From contig NC_009667.1 of NCBI RefSeq assembly GCF_000017405.1, positions 744,001-808,000 of the forward strand: DNA of 64,000 bases, written 5' to 3'. Source of the stretch: Brucella anthropi ATCC 49188. Its GTDB lineage: Bacteria > Pseudomonadota > Alphaproteobacteria > Rhizobiales > Rhizobiaceae. The translations under genes and the position numbers were made by a program. The number at the start of each line of letters is the position of its first letter. Position 1 is the first letter of the stretch. The notes beneath the pieces are model-generated. The model was given only the letters and a program-made list of their open reading frames with translations, had not been told where the DNA came from and searched no databases. This document shows positions 9,175 to 18,344 of this stretch, one piece after another.

Positions 9175-10653
9175 ATGTTCGGCAGAAGAGGCAACGATAC
9201 GGGAAACAAGCCGGAAAGCGGAACGCGACCGGCTATGCCGAAACCTGCCAGTTCCGCTGCGATGCCTGCTCCGACCCAGCCCGTCGTGCAACCGTCCCGC
9301 ATGCAGGCAGCAGTACCAAGCACTCCGGCGAAATCCCATACCCAGACGGGTACGCAAGGGCGCGAGAAGACCGAAAGCTATTACGACACCAAATCGCAGG
9401 TCTTCTCGGCACTCATCGACACAATCGACCTGTCGCAGCTTTCCCGCATGGCGCCGGATGCCGCGCGTGAGGAAATCCGCGACATCGTCAACGACATCAT
9501 CGCCATCAAGAACTTCGTCATGTCGATTGCCGAGCAGGAAGAACTGCTCGATGATATCTGCAACGATGTTCTGGGCTACGGCCCGCTGGAGCCGCTTCTT
9601 TCTCGCGACGACATCGCCGATATCATGGTCAACGGTTCGCGCCGCACCTATATCGAAGTGGACGGTCTGCTGCAGGAAACCGGCATTCGTTTCCGCGATA
9701 ACCAGCAGCTTCTGAACATCTGCCAGCGTATCGTGAGCCAGGTCGGACGCCGGGTCGACGAATCGAGCCCGATCTGCGATGCGCGCCTGCCCGACGGCTC
9801 GCGCGTCAACGTCATCGCGCCACCACTGTCGCTCGACGGCCCCACCCTGACCATCCGCAAGTTCCGCAAGGACAAGCTGACACTCGACCAGCTGGTGCGA
9901 TTCGGCGCCATATCGAATGCCGGGGCGGAACTGCTGCAGATCATCAGCCGGGTGCGCTGCAATGTCATTATTTCCGGCGGCACCGGTTCGGGCAAAACCA
10001 CGCTTCTGAACTGCCTGACACGCTATATCGACACGCATGAACGCATCATCACCTGCGAAGATTCGGCTGAACTGCAATTGCAGCAGCCGCACGTGGTGCG
10101 TCTGGAAACCCGCCCGCCCAATCTGGAAGGCGAAGGCGAAGTCACCATGCGCGATCTGGTTAAGAACTGTCTGCGTATGCGTCCCGAACGCATTATTGTC
10201 GGTGAAGTGCGCGGATCCGAAGTGTTCGATCTTTTGCAGGCCATGAACACCGGCCACGACGGTTCGATGGGCACGATCCATGCCAACAGTCCGCGTGAAT
10301 GCCTCAACCGTATGGAAGCCATGATCGCCATGGGCGGCTATGTGCTGCCACAAAAGACCGTGCGCGAGATCATCGTCGGTTCTGTCGATATCATCATCCA
10401 GGCCGCACGTCTGCGCGACGGCACACGCCGCATTACCCACATCACCGAAGTGGTGGGGCTGGAAGGCGACGTCATCACCACTCAGGATCTCGTTCTCTAC
10501 GATATCAAGGGAGAAGATGCCTCTGGCCGTATTCTTGGCAACCATAGTTCGACCGGCATCGGGCGACCTGCCTTCTGGGAACGCGCCCGCTATTATAATG
10601 AGGATAACCGCCTTGCTTCTGTGCTCGACAGCATGGAAAGGGCAAACACATGA
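9175..10653 (+). CDS. cpaF: Tad pilus extension/retraction ATPase CpaF (TadA)
   Basis: Secretion-superfamily hexameric ATPase that powers Flp pilus assembly, 492 residues. Residues 1-65 are a low-complexity Pro/Ala/Thr-rich tail; the conserved part begins near residue 70. Walker A is GGTGSGKTT at 268-276, followed by [15 protein letters not shown] (Asp box) and [22 protein letters not shown] with the Walker B-like and His-box regions. The stop overlaps the tadB start by four bases (ATGA). Confidence 0.97.
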   Translation: MFGRRGNDTGNKPESGTRPAMPKPASSAAMPAPTQPVVQPSRMQAAVPSTPAKSHTQTGTQGREKTESYYDTKSQVFSALIDTIDLSQLSRMAPDAAREEIRDIVNDIIAIKNFVMSIAEQEELLDDICNDVLGYGPLEPLLSRDDIADIMVNGSRRTYIEVDGLLQETGIRFRDNQQLLNICQRIVSQVGRRVDESSPICDARLPDGSRVNVIAPPLSLDGPTLTIRKFRKDKLTLDQLVRFGAISNAGAELLQIISRVRCNVIISGGTGSGKTTLLNCLTRYIDTHERIITCEDSAELQLQQPHVVRLETRPPNLEGEGEVTMRDLVKNCLRMRPERIIVGEVRGSEVFDLLQAMNTGHDGSMGTIHANSPRECLNRMEAMIAMGGYVLPQKTVREIIVGSVDIIIQAARLRDGTRRITHITEVVGLEGDVITTQDLVLYDIKGEDASGRILGNHSSTGIGRPAFWERARYYNEDNRLASVLDSMERANT

Positions 10654-11663
10654 CAGGGCCCGGTGCCAGCATTGTGATGTTCATCGTGCTCGCCGTTGTC
10701 GCCTGCGCGGCTTTGTTCTATGCGCTCTTTTATGAAAAGCTCGGCAAGAAGGACCACGCGGCACGGCGCTTTGAAACCGTGCGCAACAGCGGTTCAGAAC
10801 GGGCGATAACGCGTAGCGAACGCGACAGAAACGCCGACATCCAAAAGCGCCGCAAGCAGTTGCAGGATAATATCAAGGATCTGGAAGCGCGGCAGAAGCA
10901 GCGCGAGAAGAACCAGAAATATCCACCCCTGCGCATTCTTCTGGCACAGGCGGGGCTGAGCCTCACGTTGCAGAAATTCTACATCTATTCCGGCGTGGCA
11001 GCGTTTCTCGCAACATTCATTGCACTGATTTTCGGCGCGCCGCTGCTTTTCCTGCCAGGTATCGCAATTGCCGGTTTTTTCGGTTTGCCGCGCTGGTTCG
11101 TGCTGCAGAAGCGCAAACGTCGGCTGAAGAAATTCCTTGAAGAATTTCCCAACGCGCTTGATGTCATTGTGCGCGCAACCCGGGCGGGACTGCCGCTTAA
11201 TGACGGTCTGAGACTTATTGCGAGTGAGGCAGTTGAACCGGTCAAGAGCGAGTTCAAGAAGGTGGTCGAGGCACAGCAGATCGGCCTTTCTATCCCTGAA
11301 GCGGTCGGCAAGATGCCCGATTCCATGCCCTGCCCGGAAACCAACTTCTTCGCCATCGTCATCCAGATACAGGCGCAGGCAGGCGGTAATCTTTCCGAAG
11401 CGCTCAATAATCTTTCAAAGGTTCTGCGCGACCGGAAGAAGATGAAGGCCAAGGTCGATGCGCTTTCCATGGAAGCCAAGGCTTCGGCTGCGATCATCGG
11501 CGCGCTGCCTTTCATCGTTATGGTTCTCGTCTATCTGACGAGCCCGCAATATATGACGCTGCTTTTCACGTCATCCACCGGCCATATGCTCCTGGGCATT
11601 GCAGCCGTTTTGATGCTGACCGGCATCTTCATCATGAAAAATATGATCAATTTCGATATGTGA
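10650..11663 (+). CDS. tadB: Tad pilus inner-membrane protein TadB
   Basis: T2SSF-type platform protein of the inner membrane, 337 residues. One hydrophobic helix at residues 7-29, a basic stretch to about 100, a pair of helices at 110-150, then the T2SSF domain with FLEEFPNALDVIVRATRAGLPLNDGLRLIASE and PETNFFAIVIQIQAQAGGNLSEALNNLS, and two C-terminal helices. Start overlaps cpaF. It probably forms a heteromeric platform with TadC. Confidence 0.94.
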   Translation: MTGPGASIVMFIVLAVVACAALFYALFYEKLGKKDHAARRFETVRNSGSERAITRSERDRNADIQKRRKQLQDNIKDLEARQKQREKNQKYPPLRILLAQAGLSLTLQKFYIYSGVAAFLATFIALIFGAPLLFLPGIAIAGFFGLPRWFVLQKRKRRLKKFLEEFPNALDVIVRATRAGLPLNDGLRLIASEAVEPVKSEFKKVVEAQQIGLSIPEAVGKMPDSMPCPETNFFAIVIQIQAQAGGNLSEALNNLSKVLRDRKKMKAKVDALSMEAKASAAIIGALPFIVMVLVYLTSPQYMTLLFTSSTGHMLLGIAAVLMLTGIFIMKNMINFDM

Positions 11664-11673
11664 GGCACCGGAC

Positions 11674-12675
11674 ATGTTTTCTCTCCTCACACAAAAATTG
11701 ACCGACCCGCAGTTTCTCATCGGCGCTTTGATCACGGTTGCGGTTTTTGCAACTGTAGTAACGATCCTCATGCCGGTTCTGAGCGGCAGCGCGCTCAAAT
11801 CACGCATGAAATCGGTCGCCACCGAGCGCGAAGCCATTCGCTCACGGGAGCGCGCCCGTCTTGCAGCAGAAAGCGACCGCCGCAACAGCCTGCGGCATCA
11901 GCAGAAACAGGGCATCCGCGAATTCGTCGAAAGGCTTGATCTCAAGCGCGCGCTTGCCGACGAAAAGACGATCGCTTCGCTCAGACAAGCAGGCTTCCGG
12001 GGGCAAAACCCTCTCAACATCTTTCTGTTTCTGCGCTTTGTGCTGCCTTTCGGCGCCATGTTGATTGCCGCCATCTACATTTTTATGCTCGGTGTGCTTG
12101 CCGATCAAACCTTCTTCGTTCGTTTGCTCGTCTGCATTTTCGCTGGCTATGCCGGTTTCTATGCGCCGAACCTTTACGTCTCCAACAGGGCAACCAAGCG
12201 CAAGCAATCCATCCGTCGCGCATGGCCGGACGCGCTCGACCTGATGCTCATCTGCGTCGAATCGGGCATGTCCACGGAAGCTGCCTTTCGCCGGGTGGCC
12301 GATGAAATCGGTATTCAATCCGTCGAGCTTGCCGAAGAACTGATGCTGACCAATGCTGAGCTTTCCTTCCTGCCGGAGCGCCGTCAGGCCTATGAAAACC
12401 TCGCCAATCGCACGGGGCTGGATCCGGTGAAGTCCGTGACGCAGGCACTGATTCAAGCCGAGCGTTACGGCACCCCGGTGTCGCAGGCGCTTCGCACGCT
12501 TTCTCAGGAAAGCCGCGATTTACGTCTGCTGGACGCCGAAAAGAAGGCTGCGGCCCTGCCGCCAAAGCTGACCGTGCCGATGATCGTTTTCTTCCTGCCG
12601 GTACTCTTTATCGTCATCCTCGGCCCGGCCTTCATCCAGATTTCGGCGCAGGGCGGATTGTTTGGCGGTAACTGA
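11674..12675 (+). CDS. tadC: Tad pilus inner-membrane protein TadC
   Basis: Second T2SSF-domain platform protein, 333 residues. N-terminal helix at about 16-35, further helices around 110-165, the core segment RRAWPDALDLMLICVESGMSTEAAFRRVADEIG, and the terminal helix ending LFIVILGPAFIQISAQGGLFGG. Ten bases after tadB. It is the last plus-strand gene of the pilus cluster; the 39-base gap to the convergent tadD shows no terminator hairpin. Confidence 0.94.
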   Translation: MFSLLTQKLTDPQFLIGALITVAVFATVVTILMPVLSGSALKSRMKSVATEREAIRSRERARLAAESDRRNSLRHQQKQGIREFVERLDLKRALADEKTIASLRQAGFRGQNPLNIFLFLRFVLPFGAMLIAAIYIFMLGVLADQTFFVRLLVCIFAGYAGFYAPNLYVSNRATKRKQSIRRAWPDALDLMLICVESGMSTEAAFRRVADEIGIQSVELAEELMLTNAELSFLPERRQAYENLANRTGLDPVKSVTQALIQAERYGTPVSQALRTLSQESRDLRLLDAEKKAAALPPKLTVPMIVFFLPVLFIVILGPAFIQISAQGGLFGGN

Positions 12676-12714
12676 CAACCGTTCATTCAGACATGACGAA
12701 AACTAAGAGAGGCC

Positions 12715-13521
12715 TCAGCCCTTCGGCTTGTCCTTGAGCATGTTCCAGGAGTTCTGCTGGGCCAGCATGGAACGAAGATAATCCGTATTGGCCTTAGCCT
12801 GTTGCGGAGAAATCTCGCGCGCGGCAATCGCTTCCGCCTCCTGAAAGCGGCCTTGCAAACCGACTGACAGCGCGAGGTTCTGACGCACGCGGCTGTCGGC
12901 GCCCGGAGCGGCAGCGGCCTGCTTGAAATAGGTTTCGGCAGTTCGTGCATCGCCTGCCAGAAGATAGGACATCCCCATATTGGAGATGATCGACGGTTCA
13001 TTCGGCTGAAGCTGCAGCGCCTTCTGATAAGTCGCGCGCGCTTCTTCCTTCCTGCCCATCTGGTCGAGAATGGCGCCTTCTGCGGAAACCAGTTTCCAGT
13101 CGGGATAGGCCGGGTTCTGTGCGCGGCGAACGGCATCAAGTGCGCCTTCAAACTGGCCTGCACCCGCAAGCGCCTTGCCATAAGCCGAAAGAACAGCCTG
13201 ATCTTTCGGATAGACAATGGCGAGTGCCCGCATGACGGCCAGCGCCTGATCGTTGCGGCCAAGGCGCGCCAGCACATTGGCATAGTTGAGCGCCGTCTGA
13301 CGGTCCTTCGGATTGCGCTCGTATTGCGCGCCGAGCCGCCCGGCCATCGCAGCAAGCTGCGCGTCGTTCATGTGATCGAAAGTGGCGACAGTCGCCGCGC
13401 GGCGGACCGAACCGGTCGTGGTCCGGTCGACGGATGTGCAGCCGGAAATAACCAATGCTGAAAGAATACAGGCGAAACCAAGACGTGTTGCGATAACGTC
13501 TTTTCGAACGATGTTCAGCAT
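12715..13521 (-). CDS. tadD: Tad pilus TPR lipoprotein TadD
   Basis: Lipoprotein of 268 residues with the lipobox VISGC (Cys28) and about five tetratricopeptide repeats, for example DRQTALNYANVLARLGRNDQALAVMRALAIVYPKDQAVL split over residues 72-112. TadD-type pilotins assist the outer-membrane secretin. It is convergent with tadC and so has its own promoter, which contains TTAACC and GGTTAA motifs like the pilin promoter. Confidence 0.88.
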   Translation of the reverse strand: MLNIVRKDVIATRLGFACILSALVISGCTSVDRTTTGSVRRAATVATFDHMNDAQLAAMAGRLGAQYERNPKDRQTALNYANVLARLGRNDQALAVMRALAIVYPKDQAVLSAYGKALAGAGQFEGALDAVRRAQNPAYPDWKLVSAEGAILDQMGRKEEARATYQKALQLQPNEPSIISNMGMSYLLAGDARTAETYFKQAAAAPGADSRVRQNLALSVGLQGRFQEAEAIAAREISPQQAKANTDYLRSMLAQQNSWNMLKDKPKG

Positions 13522-13614
13522 CCCGCCTCTCCTGCTAAAGCGCGTCGCGCATCCAACATGCTTTAGTCTCTGGTTTTCACCCTCAAGCCCAATTTCTGCT
13601 AAATCAATAATCTG

Positions 13615-13635
13615 TTAACCCTAACGATTGGTTAA
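13615..13635 (-). promoter_or_regulatory. Inverted TTAACC / GGTTAA motif upstream of tadD
   Basis: TTAACCCTAACG directly followed by ATTGGTTAA, about 94 bases before the tadD start. The motif resembles TTAACCCT-GATTGTTAA in the pilin promoter at 3775-3791. The two half-sites are inverted and 9 bases apart, so this is not a canonical CtrA box. A shared regulator for the two promoters is inference. Confidence 0.3.
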
Positions 13636-13678
13636 TATAGCGATTGCGGTTTCTGTTTCCGCGCGGCAATAATCACGC

Positions 13679-13755
13679 TATCTGTTTGTTTTAGCGCGCA
13701 TCTTATCCGAAAACCGTTTCACACTTTTCGGGAGGCGCGGTATCTGTTTGTTTTA
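13679..13755. repeat. Palindromic intergenic repeat, copy 2, flanked by a 15-base direct repeat
   Basis: The palindromic core spans 13694-13740 (CCGAAAACCG...CACACTTTTCGG, outer arms GCGC). The same 15 bases, TATCTGTTTGTTTTA, lie immediately on both sides, at 13679-13693 and 13741-13755. In other copies this T-rich word occurs only to the left of the core, so the right-hand one looks like the beginning of a second, truncated unit in tandem. Confidence 0.8.
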
Positions 13756-13817
13756 TGAACTTCCGACAAAATGCCAGTGCTTTTGCCGGACATCGCTTAC
13801 TGGTCAGAAAGAGCATC

Positions 13818-15200
13818 ATGTCTGTCGAACTTCTTTCCCAAAAATCCGAACAAAGCCGTCCGATCTGGTTTACGCCGACAGGCGGACTGGAAACCGCCGG
13901 TCTTCCCGCCGATGCAATTGCATGGGCTAGGGCCAACGGGTTTGACGGCGAAGCCGGACGAGTGCTCATCCTCCCCGGCGCAGGCGGATCGGTGTCAGGT
14001 GCGCTTTTCGGAACAGGCAGCGAGGAAAAGGGCAGCCAGTCGCAGCTTCTGGCCGGAAAGCTGGCGCGCAGCCTTCCGGAAGGAGACTGGCATATCGAAG
14101 GCGCGGTCGATGAGGCGGCCCTTGCCGTTCTCGGCTTCCTGATGGGCGCTTATAGTTTTACGCGTTATCGCAAGGCCAATGGCAAGGCGATCCGCCTCGC
14201 TCTGCCCGATGGCGTGGACGAAGCGGAAATCCGCCGCATCGCCGCGGCGGTTATGCTGGTGCGCGATCTCATCAACACGCCGACCAACGATATGGGACCA
14301 GATGCTCTCGAAAATGCGGCCCGTGAACTGGCGTCCAAGTACAAAGCCGATATTGCCGTTACCGAAGGCGATGCGCTTCTGGAGAAGAATTTTCCGATGA
14401 TCCATGCGGTCGGTCGTGCTGGCGCTATTGCGCCACGCCTGATCGATCTTAGCTGGGGCAAGGCAAGCGACCCGAAAATCACGCTGGTTGGCAAGGGCGT
14501 CTGCTTCGATACCGGCGGCCTCGACATCAAACCGGCAAGCGGCATGTTGCTGATGAAGAAGGACATGGGCGGAGCCGCCAATGTGCTGGGCCTCGCCTCC
14601 ATGATCATGGACGCGCAACTGCCGGTGCGGCTGCGTGTATTGATCCCGGCGGTGGAGAATTCGATTGCCGGTAATGCCTTCCGTCCGGGTGACGTGTTGC
14701 AAAGCCGCAAGGGCCTGACCGTCGAAATCGGCAATACCGATGCGGAAGGCCGGTTGGTTCTTGCCGACGCGCTTGCGCTTGCCGATGAAGAAGAACCTGC
14801 ACTTCTGATCGACATGGCGACGCTGACAGGGGCTGCGCGTGTCGCGCTGGGCCCCGATCTGCCGCCATTCTACACGCATGATGACGGACTTGCCGCTTCG
14901 ATTGCGCAAAGTGCTGATGCTACGGCAGACCCGCTATGGCGCATGCCGCTCTGGAAGCCCTATGCGCAGAAACTGTCCTCACGGATCGCCGACATCAACA
15001 ATGTAACCACCGACGGCTTTGCAGGATCGGTTACGGCAGCGCTCTTCCTCAGCAAATTCGTCGAAAAGGCTCAAAGCTGGGCGCATTTCGACATTTTCGG
15101 CTGGGTACCGGTTGAAAAACCCGCTTCCCCGGTCGGCGGTGAAGCGCAAGCCATTCGCGCTCTTTACCAGTTTTTGAAGGAGCGTTACCCGACGCGCTGA
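13818..15200 (+). CDS. M17 family leucyl aminopeptidase
   Basis: Cytosolic metallo-aminopeptidase, 460 residues; PepA-type enzymes are about 480-500, so this is the shorter alphaproteobacterial form. The dimetal and catalytic segments are visible: VGKGVCFDTGGLDIKP, MKKDMGGAANVLG and the signature NTDAEGRLVLADAL. The start at 13818 (MSVELLSQ) is preferred because the in-frame start at 13755 falls at the end of the repeat element. It is followed after 74 bases by a MarR regulator and an NlpC/P60 peptidase, suggesting a peptide or murein recycling group. Confidence 0.93.
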   Translation: MSVELLSQKSEQSRPIWFTPTGGLETAGLPADAIAWARANGFDGEAGRVLILPGAGGSVSGALFGTGSEEKGSQSQLLAGKLARSLPEGDWHIEGAVDEAALAVLGFLMGAYSFTRYRKANGKAIRLALPDGVDEAEIRRIAAAVMLVRDLINTPTNDMGPDALENAARELASKYKADIAVTEGDALLEKNFPMIHAVGRAGAIAPRLIDLSWGKASDPKITLVGKGVCFDTGGLDIKPASGMLLMKKDMGGAANVLGLASMIMDAQLPVRLRVLIPAVENSIAGNAFRPGDVLQSRKGLTVEIGNTDAEGRLVLADALALADEEEPALLIDMATLTGAARVALGPDLPPFYTHDDGLAASIAQSADATADPLWRMPLWKPYAQKLSSRIADINNVTTDGFAGSVTAALFLSKFVEKAQSWAHFDIFGWVPVEKPASPVGGEAQAIRALYQFLKERYPTR

Positions 15201-15274
15201 ATCCACTTGCCTGAAACATCGAAAGCAGATTGAATAAAACGGTTCCGAAACAATCCCCTTTTTGGTGGAGCCGG

Positions 15275-15625
15275 ATGCCAATTGAGCTGAAACCTTTGCA
15301 GGCGCTGACATTGCTGAGAACCCTGTCGCTGGAACAGGTGCGTGATGAGATGCCCGATCTCACCACGCGACAGGCAGCCATTCTCCTGACCATTTATCTG
15401 GAGCCCCCGCCGCATACCGTGCGGGGACTCGCAGCAAAACTGAACGTCACCAAGCCGGTGATTACCCGCGCGCTCGACACGATGGGCGCGCTTGAGCTCG
15501 TCTCCCGGCATCGTGATGAAAAAGACCGGCGAAACGTGCTAGTAAAGAGGACGGTCGCCGGTGCACTGTATGTTGAAAGACTGGGCGATCTGGTGATCGC
15601 CAAAGCCAGGGAGTTACCACTTTGA
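15275..15625 (+). CDS. MarR-family transcriptional regulator
   Basis: Winged-helix repressor of 116 residues. The recognition region reads TVRGLAAKLNVTKPVITRALDTMGALELVSRHRDEKDRRNVLVKRT, with the DxRxxxV wing motif typical of MarR. The ATG at 15275 has GGAG six bases upstream and is preferred to a TTG at 15230. The stop overlaps the probable TTG start of the NlpC/P60 gene, so it is translationally coupled to it and may control the group. Ligand unknown. Confidence 0.85.
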   Translation: MPIELKPLQALTLLRTLSLEQVRDEMPDLTTRQAAILLTIYLEPPPHTVRGLAAKLNVTKPVITRALDTMGALELVSRHRDEKDRRNVLVKRTVAGALYVERLGDLVIAKARELPL

Positions 15626-16482
15626 CCATGCTTGACCGCCGCCTCAACGCCTATCGCCCCGACCTCGCCGATCAACGGCTGACCGGTCAGGTGGAAGCGG
15701 CGCGTTTTACCGCCGGAACGCCGATGCAGGTTTCCGCATCCGTTGTCGATCTGCGCGCCGAACCGCGTATGGATAGCGGTCCGCAGACACAGATGATTTT
15801 CGGCGATCCCGTTCGTGTCTTCGAGGAAATGGACGGCTGGTCGTGGGTCCAGGCAGAACGCGACGGCTATACGGGTTATGTCTCCTCTGCCACGCTGGAG
15901 CAGACTGCTGGCGCCGAAACACATCTGGTCATTGTGCCGCGTACTTTCGTCTATCCCGGCTCTGATCTGCGTTTCCCGCACACCAAGGCGCTGTCGCTCG
16001 GCTCGCGCGTGCGCATCGTCGGCGCAGCCGAAACGCGCGGTACGAAATATGCGCTGCTGGAAAGCGGCGAGGCGCTGATCGCAAGCCACCTTGCGCTAGT
16101 CGGTGAACATGCAGCCGACTATGTGGCGGTCGCCGAAACCCTTCTTCATACGCCTTATCTGTGGGGCGGCACATCGGGCTTCGGCATCGACTGCTCCGGC
16201 CTTGTGCAATTGTGCATGTGGGTGACAGGCCGCAAGGTTCTGCGCGATTCCGACATGCAGCAGGATACGCTCGGCGAAATCATCGAACCCGATGCGACCT
16301 ATTCGAATTTGAAGCGCGGCGATCTGGTCTTCTGGAAGGGCCACGTCGCCATCTGTGCCTCGCCTGACATGCTGATCCATGCGAGCGGTCATACGATGAC
16401 CGTCACGCTGGAACCGCTGCAGGACGCCATCAAGCGCATTGCCTATCTCTACAATCTGCCGACGCTTATCCGCAGACCCTGA
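15622..16482 (+). CDS. NlpC/P60 family peptidase with SH3 domains
   Basis: Cell-wall or murein-peptide cysteine peptidase, 286 residues, without a signal peptide. Residues 35-160 carry two bacterial SH3-like segments (VSASVVDLRAEPRMDSGPQ; GWSWVQAERDGYTGYVSS). The C-terminal NlpC/P60 domain has Cys191 in GIDCSGLV, His241 in KGHVAI and a third polar residue near His253. The TTG at 15622 sits eight bases after GGAG and overlaps the MarR stop; an ATG at 15628 is the alternative. Lack of a signal suggests cytoplasmic murein-peptide recycling, like the gamma-D-glutamyl-diamino acid endopeptidases; this is inference. Confidence 0.9.
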   Translation: MTMLDRRLNAYRPDLADQRLTGQVEAARFTAGTPMQVSASVVDLRAEPRMDSGPQTQMIFGDPVRVFEEMDGWSWVQAERDGYTGYVSSATLEQTAGAETHLVIVPRTFVYPGSDLRFPHTKALSLGSRVRIVGAAETRGTKYALLESGEALIASHLALVGEHAADYVAVAETLLHTPYLWGGTSGFGIDCSGLVQLCMWVTGRKVLRDSDMQQDTLGEIIEPDATYSNLKRGDLVFWKGHVAICASPDMLIHASGHTMTVTLEPLQDAIKRIAYLYNLPTLIRRP

Positions 16483-16500
16483 AAATGAGACCGGGGATCC

Positions 16501-17343
16501 ATGAAGGGAAAGACCACATTGACGATAGCCGCTTTGCTGATCGGCTTTGTTTTGTCTTTTCCATCCCCCGTTTCACCTGAGAGAATTGCACGCATGACCA
16601 TTCCCGCGTCGCCTGCCGCCTTTGCCGAAGTCAACGGCATAGAAATGTATTACCGGATCGTCGGCGAAGGCTCGCCAATCCTGCTTATTCCCGGCGGCCT
16701 GTCCGACCAGCATGTATGGGATGCACAGCTTCCGATCCTTGCGCGCGACCACACCGTAATCGTTGCCGACAGTCGCGGACAGGGACGCTCCACCCGCACC
16801 GATGATCCGATCACCTATGGACTGATGGCCGACGACTATGTGGCGCTGCTCGACTTTCTCCACATCGACAAGGTCGATCTCGTCGGCTGGAGCGATGGCG
16901 GCATTATCGGCCTCGACATCGCCATGCGCTATCCTGAACGGCTGACAAGCCTGTTTGCGCAGGCGGCAAACGTCACGCCTGACGGCAACACCGGTTATGC
17001 CGAGGCCCGCGCCGAAGGAAAACCGATACCGGAACTGCGCCACTATGAGAGCATCGACAAGGAAATCCACGCGCTGTGGGCGAACGAGCCGAACTTTACG
17101 GACGAGGACTTGTCCGGCATCAGCGTGCGCACGGCGATTGTGATCGGAGACCGCGACACGGCCATCACACGCGAACATACGGAGTTCATCGCCAGCCAGA
17201 TACCGGGTGCTGAATTGATCATTCTGCCCGATGCCGGGCACGGCGTCCCGGTCGAAAATCCGCGTCTCTATGCGCATACGGTGCTTCGTTTCATTGACGG
17301 CAAAAACGCCGAAGAAACGAAGACCGCGAGCCGGAAAAATTAA
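16501..17343 (+). CDS. Alpha/beta hydrolase, probably exported
   Basis: Alpha/beta-fold hydrolase of 280 residues. It has a hydrophobic signal-like N-terminus (residues 4-25), then the core with oxyanion segment PGGLSDQHVW, nucleophile Ser131 in GWSDGG, acid in VIGDRDTA and His in LPDAGHGVPVEN: the complete triad. GGGG lies just before the ATG at 16501; an internal Met32 would give a cytoplasmic form without a good ribosome site. Starts 18 bases after the NlpC gene, and its 3' end overlaps the convergent dehydrogenase by four bases. Substrate unknown. Confidence 0.88.
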   Translation: MKGKTTLTIAALLIGFVLSFPSPVSPERIARMTIPASPAAFAEVNGIEMYYRIVGEGSPILLIPGGLSDQHVWDAQLPILARDHTVIVADSRGQGRSTRTDDPITYGLMADDYVALLDFLHIDKVDLVGWSDGGIIGLDIAMRYPERLTSLFAQAANVTPDGNTGYAEARAEGKPIPELRHYESIDKEIHALWANEPNFTDEDLSGISVRTAIVIGDRDTAITREHTEFIASQIPGAELIILPDAGHGVPVENPRLYAHTVLRFIDGKNAEETKTASRKN

Positions 17344-18344
17344 ACCCGGTTCGGCAATACGCGATCGGGCGGGCGGTGCCCGTCGACAAAAGCCTTGATA
17401 TTGATGATGACTTTGTCGCCCATATCGATGCGGCCTTCCATAGTGGCCGATCCCATATGCGGCAACAGGACGACCTTGCCCTTTTCGGCAAGCGCCAGCA
17501 GTCGCGGATTGACCGCCGGCTCGTTCTCGAAAACATCCAGCCCCGCCCCGGCAAGCTTGCCTTGTTCGATCAGCTCGATCAGGGCATTCTCGTCAATGAT
17601 CTGGCCGCGTGCTGTGTTGACCATATAGGCAGTCGGCTGCATCAGCGCGATGCGGCGTGCGGACAGCAGATGGAATGTGGCAGGCGTCGAAGGGCAGTTG
17701 ACCGAGATGATATCCATCCGGGCCAGCATCTGGTCGAGGCTATCCCAATAGGTCGCTTCCAGTTCTTCCTCGACTTCAGGATTGACGCGCTTGCGGTTGT
17801 GATAGTGAATGGAAAGCCCGAAAGCCTTGGCGCGGCGGGCGACAGCCGTGCCGATGCGTCCCATGCCGACAATCCCGAGGCGCTTGCCCCAGATGCGCCG
17901 TCCGAGCATCCAGGTCGGAGACCAGCCTGGCCATTGTCCGTGGCGCTCGCCCAGCACATTGGCACCTTCAACCAGGCGTCTTGGCACCGACAGGAGCAGC
18001 GCCAAGGTCATGTCGGCAGTGTCTTCGGTGAGAACATTCGGTGTATTGGTGACCGTGATACCGCGCTTTGCAGCGGCTGCGACGTCGATATTGTCCACGC
18101 CATTGCCGAAATTTGCGATGAGCTTGAGGTTGGGACCAGCCTGTTCGATTGCAGCCGCATCAATCACATCCGTGATGCAAGGCACCAGAACGTCGGCTTC
18201 TTTCATCGCAGCGATGATTTCCGGCTGATTCATGCGGTGGTCGTCTATATTCAGACGCGCATCAAACAGTTCCCGCATTCGGGTTTCCACTGGGTCCGGC
18301 AGTTTTCTCGTAAGAACGACCAGCGGTTTCTTCTTGTTCGACAT
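17340..18344 (-). CDS. D-2-hydroxyacid dehydrogenase, glyoxylate reductase type
   Basis: NAD(P)-dependent dehydrogenase of 334 residues that likely reduces glyoxylate or hydroxypyruvate. It has IANFGNGVDNIDVAAAAKR near the substrate site, the Rossmann motif GMGRIG, VNTARGQIIDENAL with the catalytic Arg region, Glu in DVFENEPAV and catalytic His in LLPHMGSAT. The start at 18344 (MSNKKKPL) follows GGGGTGGAG; an upstream in-frame start at 18428 would run into the repeat-like sequence at 18425. The exact substrate (glyoxylate, D-glycerate) is not determined by sequence. Confidence 0.9.
   Translation of the reverse strand: MSNKKKPLVVLTRKLPDPVETRMRELFDARLNIDDHRMNQPEIIAAMKEADVLVPCITDVIDAAAIEQAGPNLKLIANFGNGVDNIDVAAAAKRGITVTNTPNVLTEDTADMTLALLLSVPRRLVEGANVLGERHGQWPGWSPTWMLGRRIWGKRLGIVGMGRIGTAVARRAKAFGLSIHYHNRKRVNPEVEEELEATYWDSLDQMLARMDIISVNCPSTPATFHLLSARRIALMQPTAYMVNTARGQIIDENALIELIEQGKLAGAGLDVFENEPAVNPRLLALAEKGKVVLLPHMGSATMEGRIDMGDKVIINIKAFVDGHRPPDRVLPNRV

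Noticed and set aside
8614..10545. 643-codon open frame opposite cpaE and cpaF
   Set aside because: Antisense of two well-supported Tad genes.
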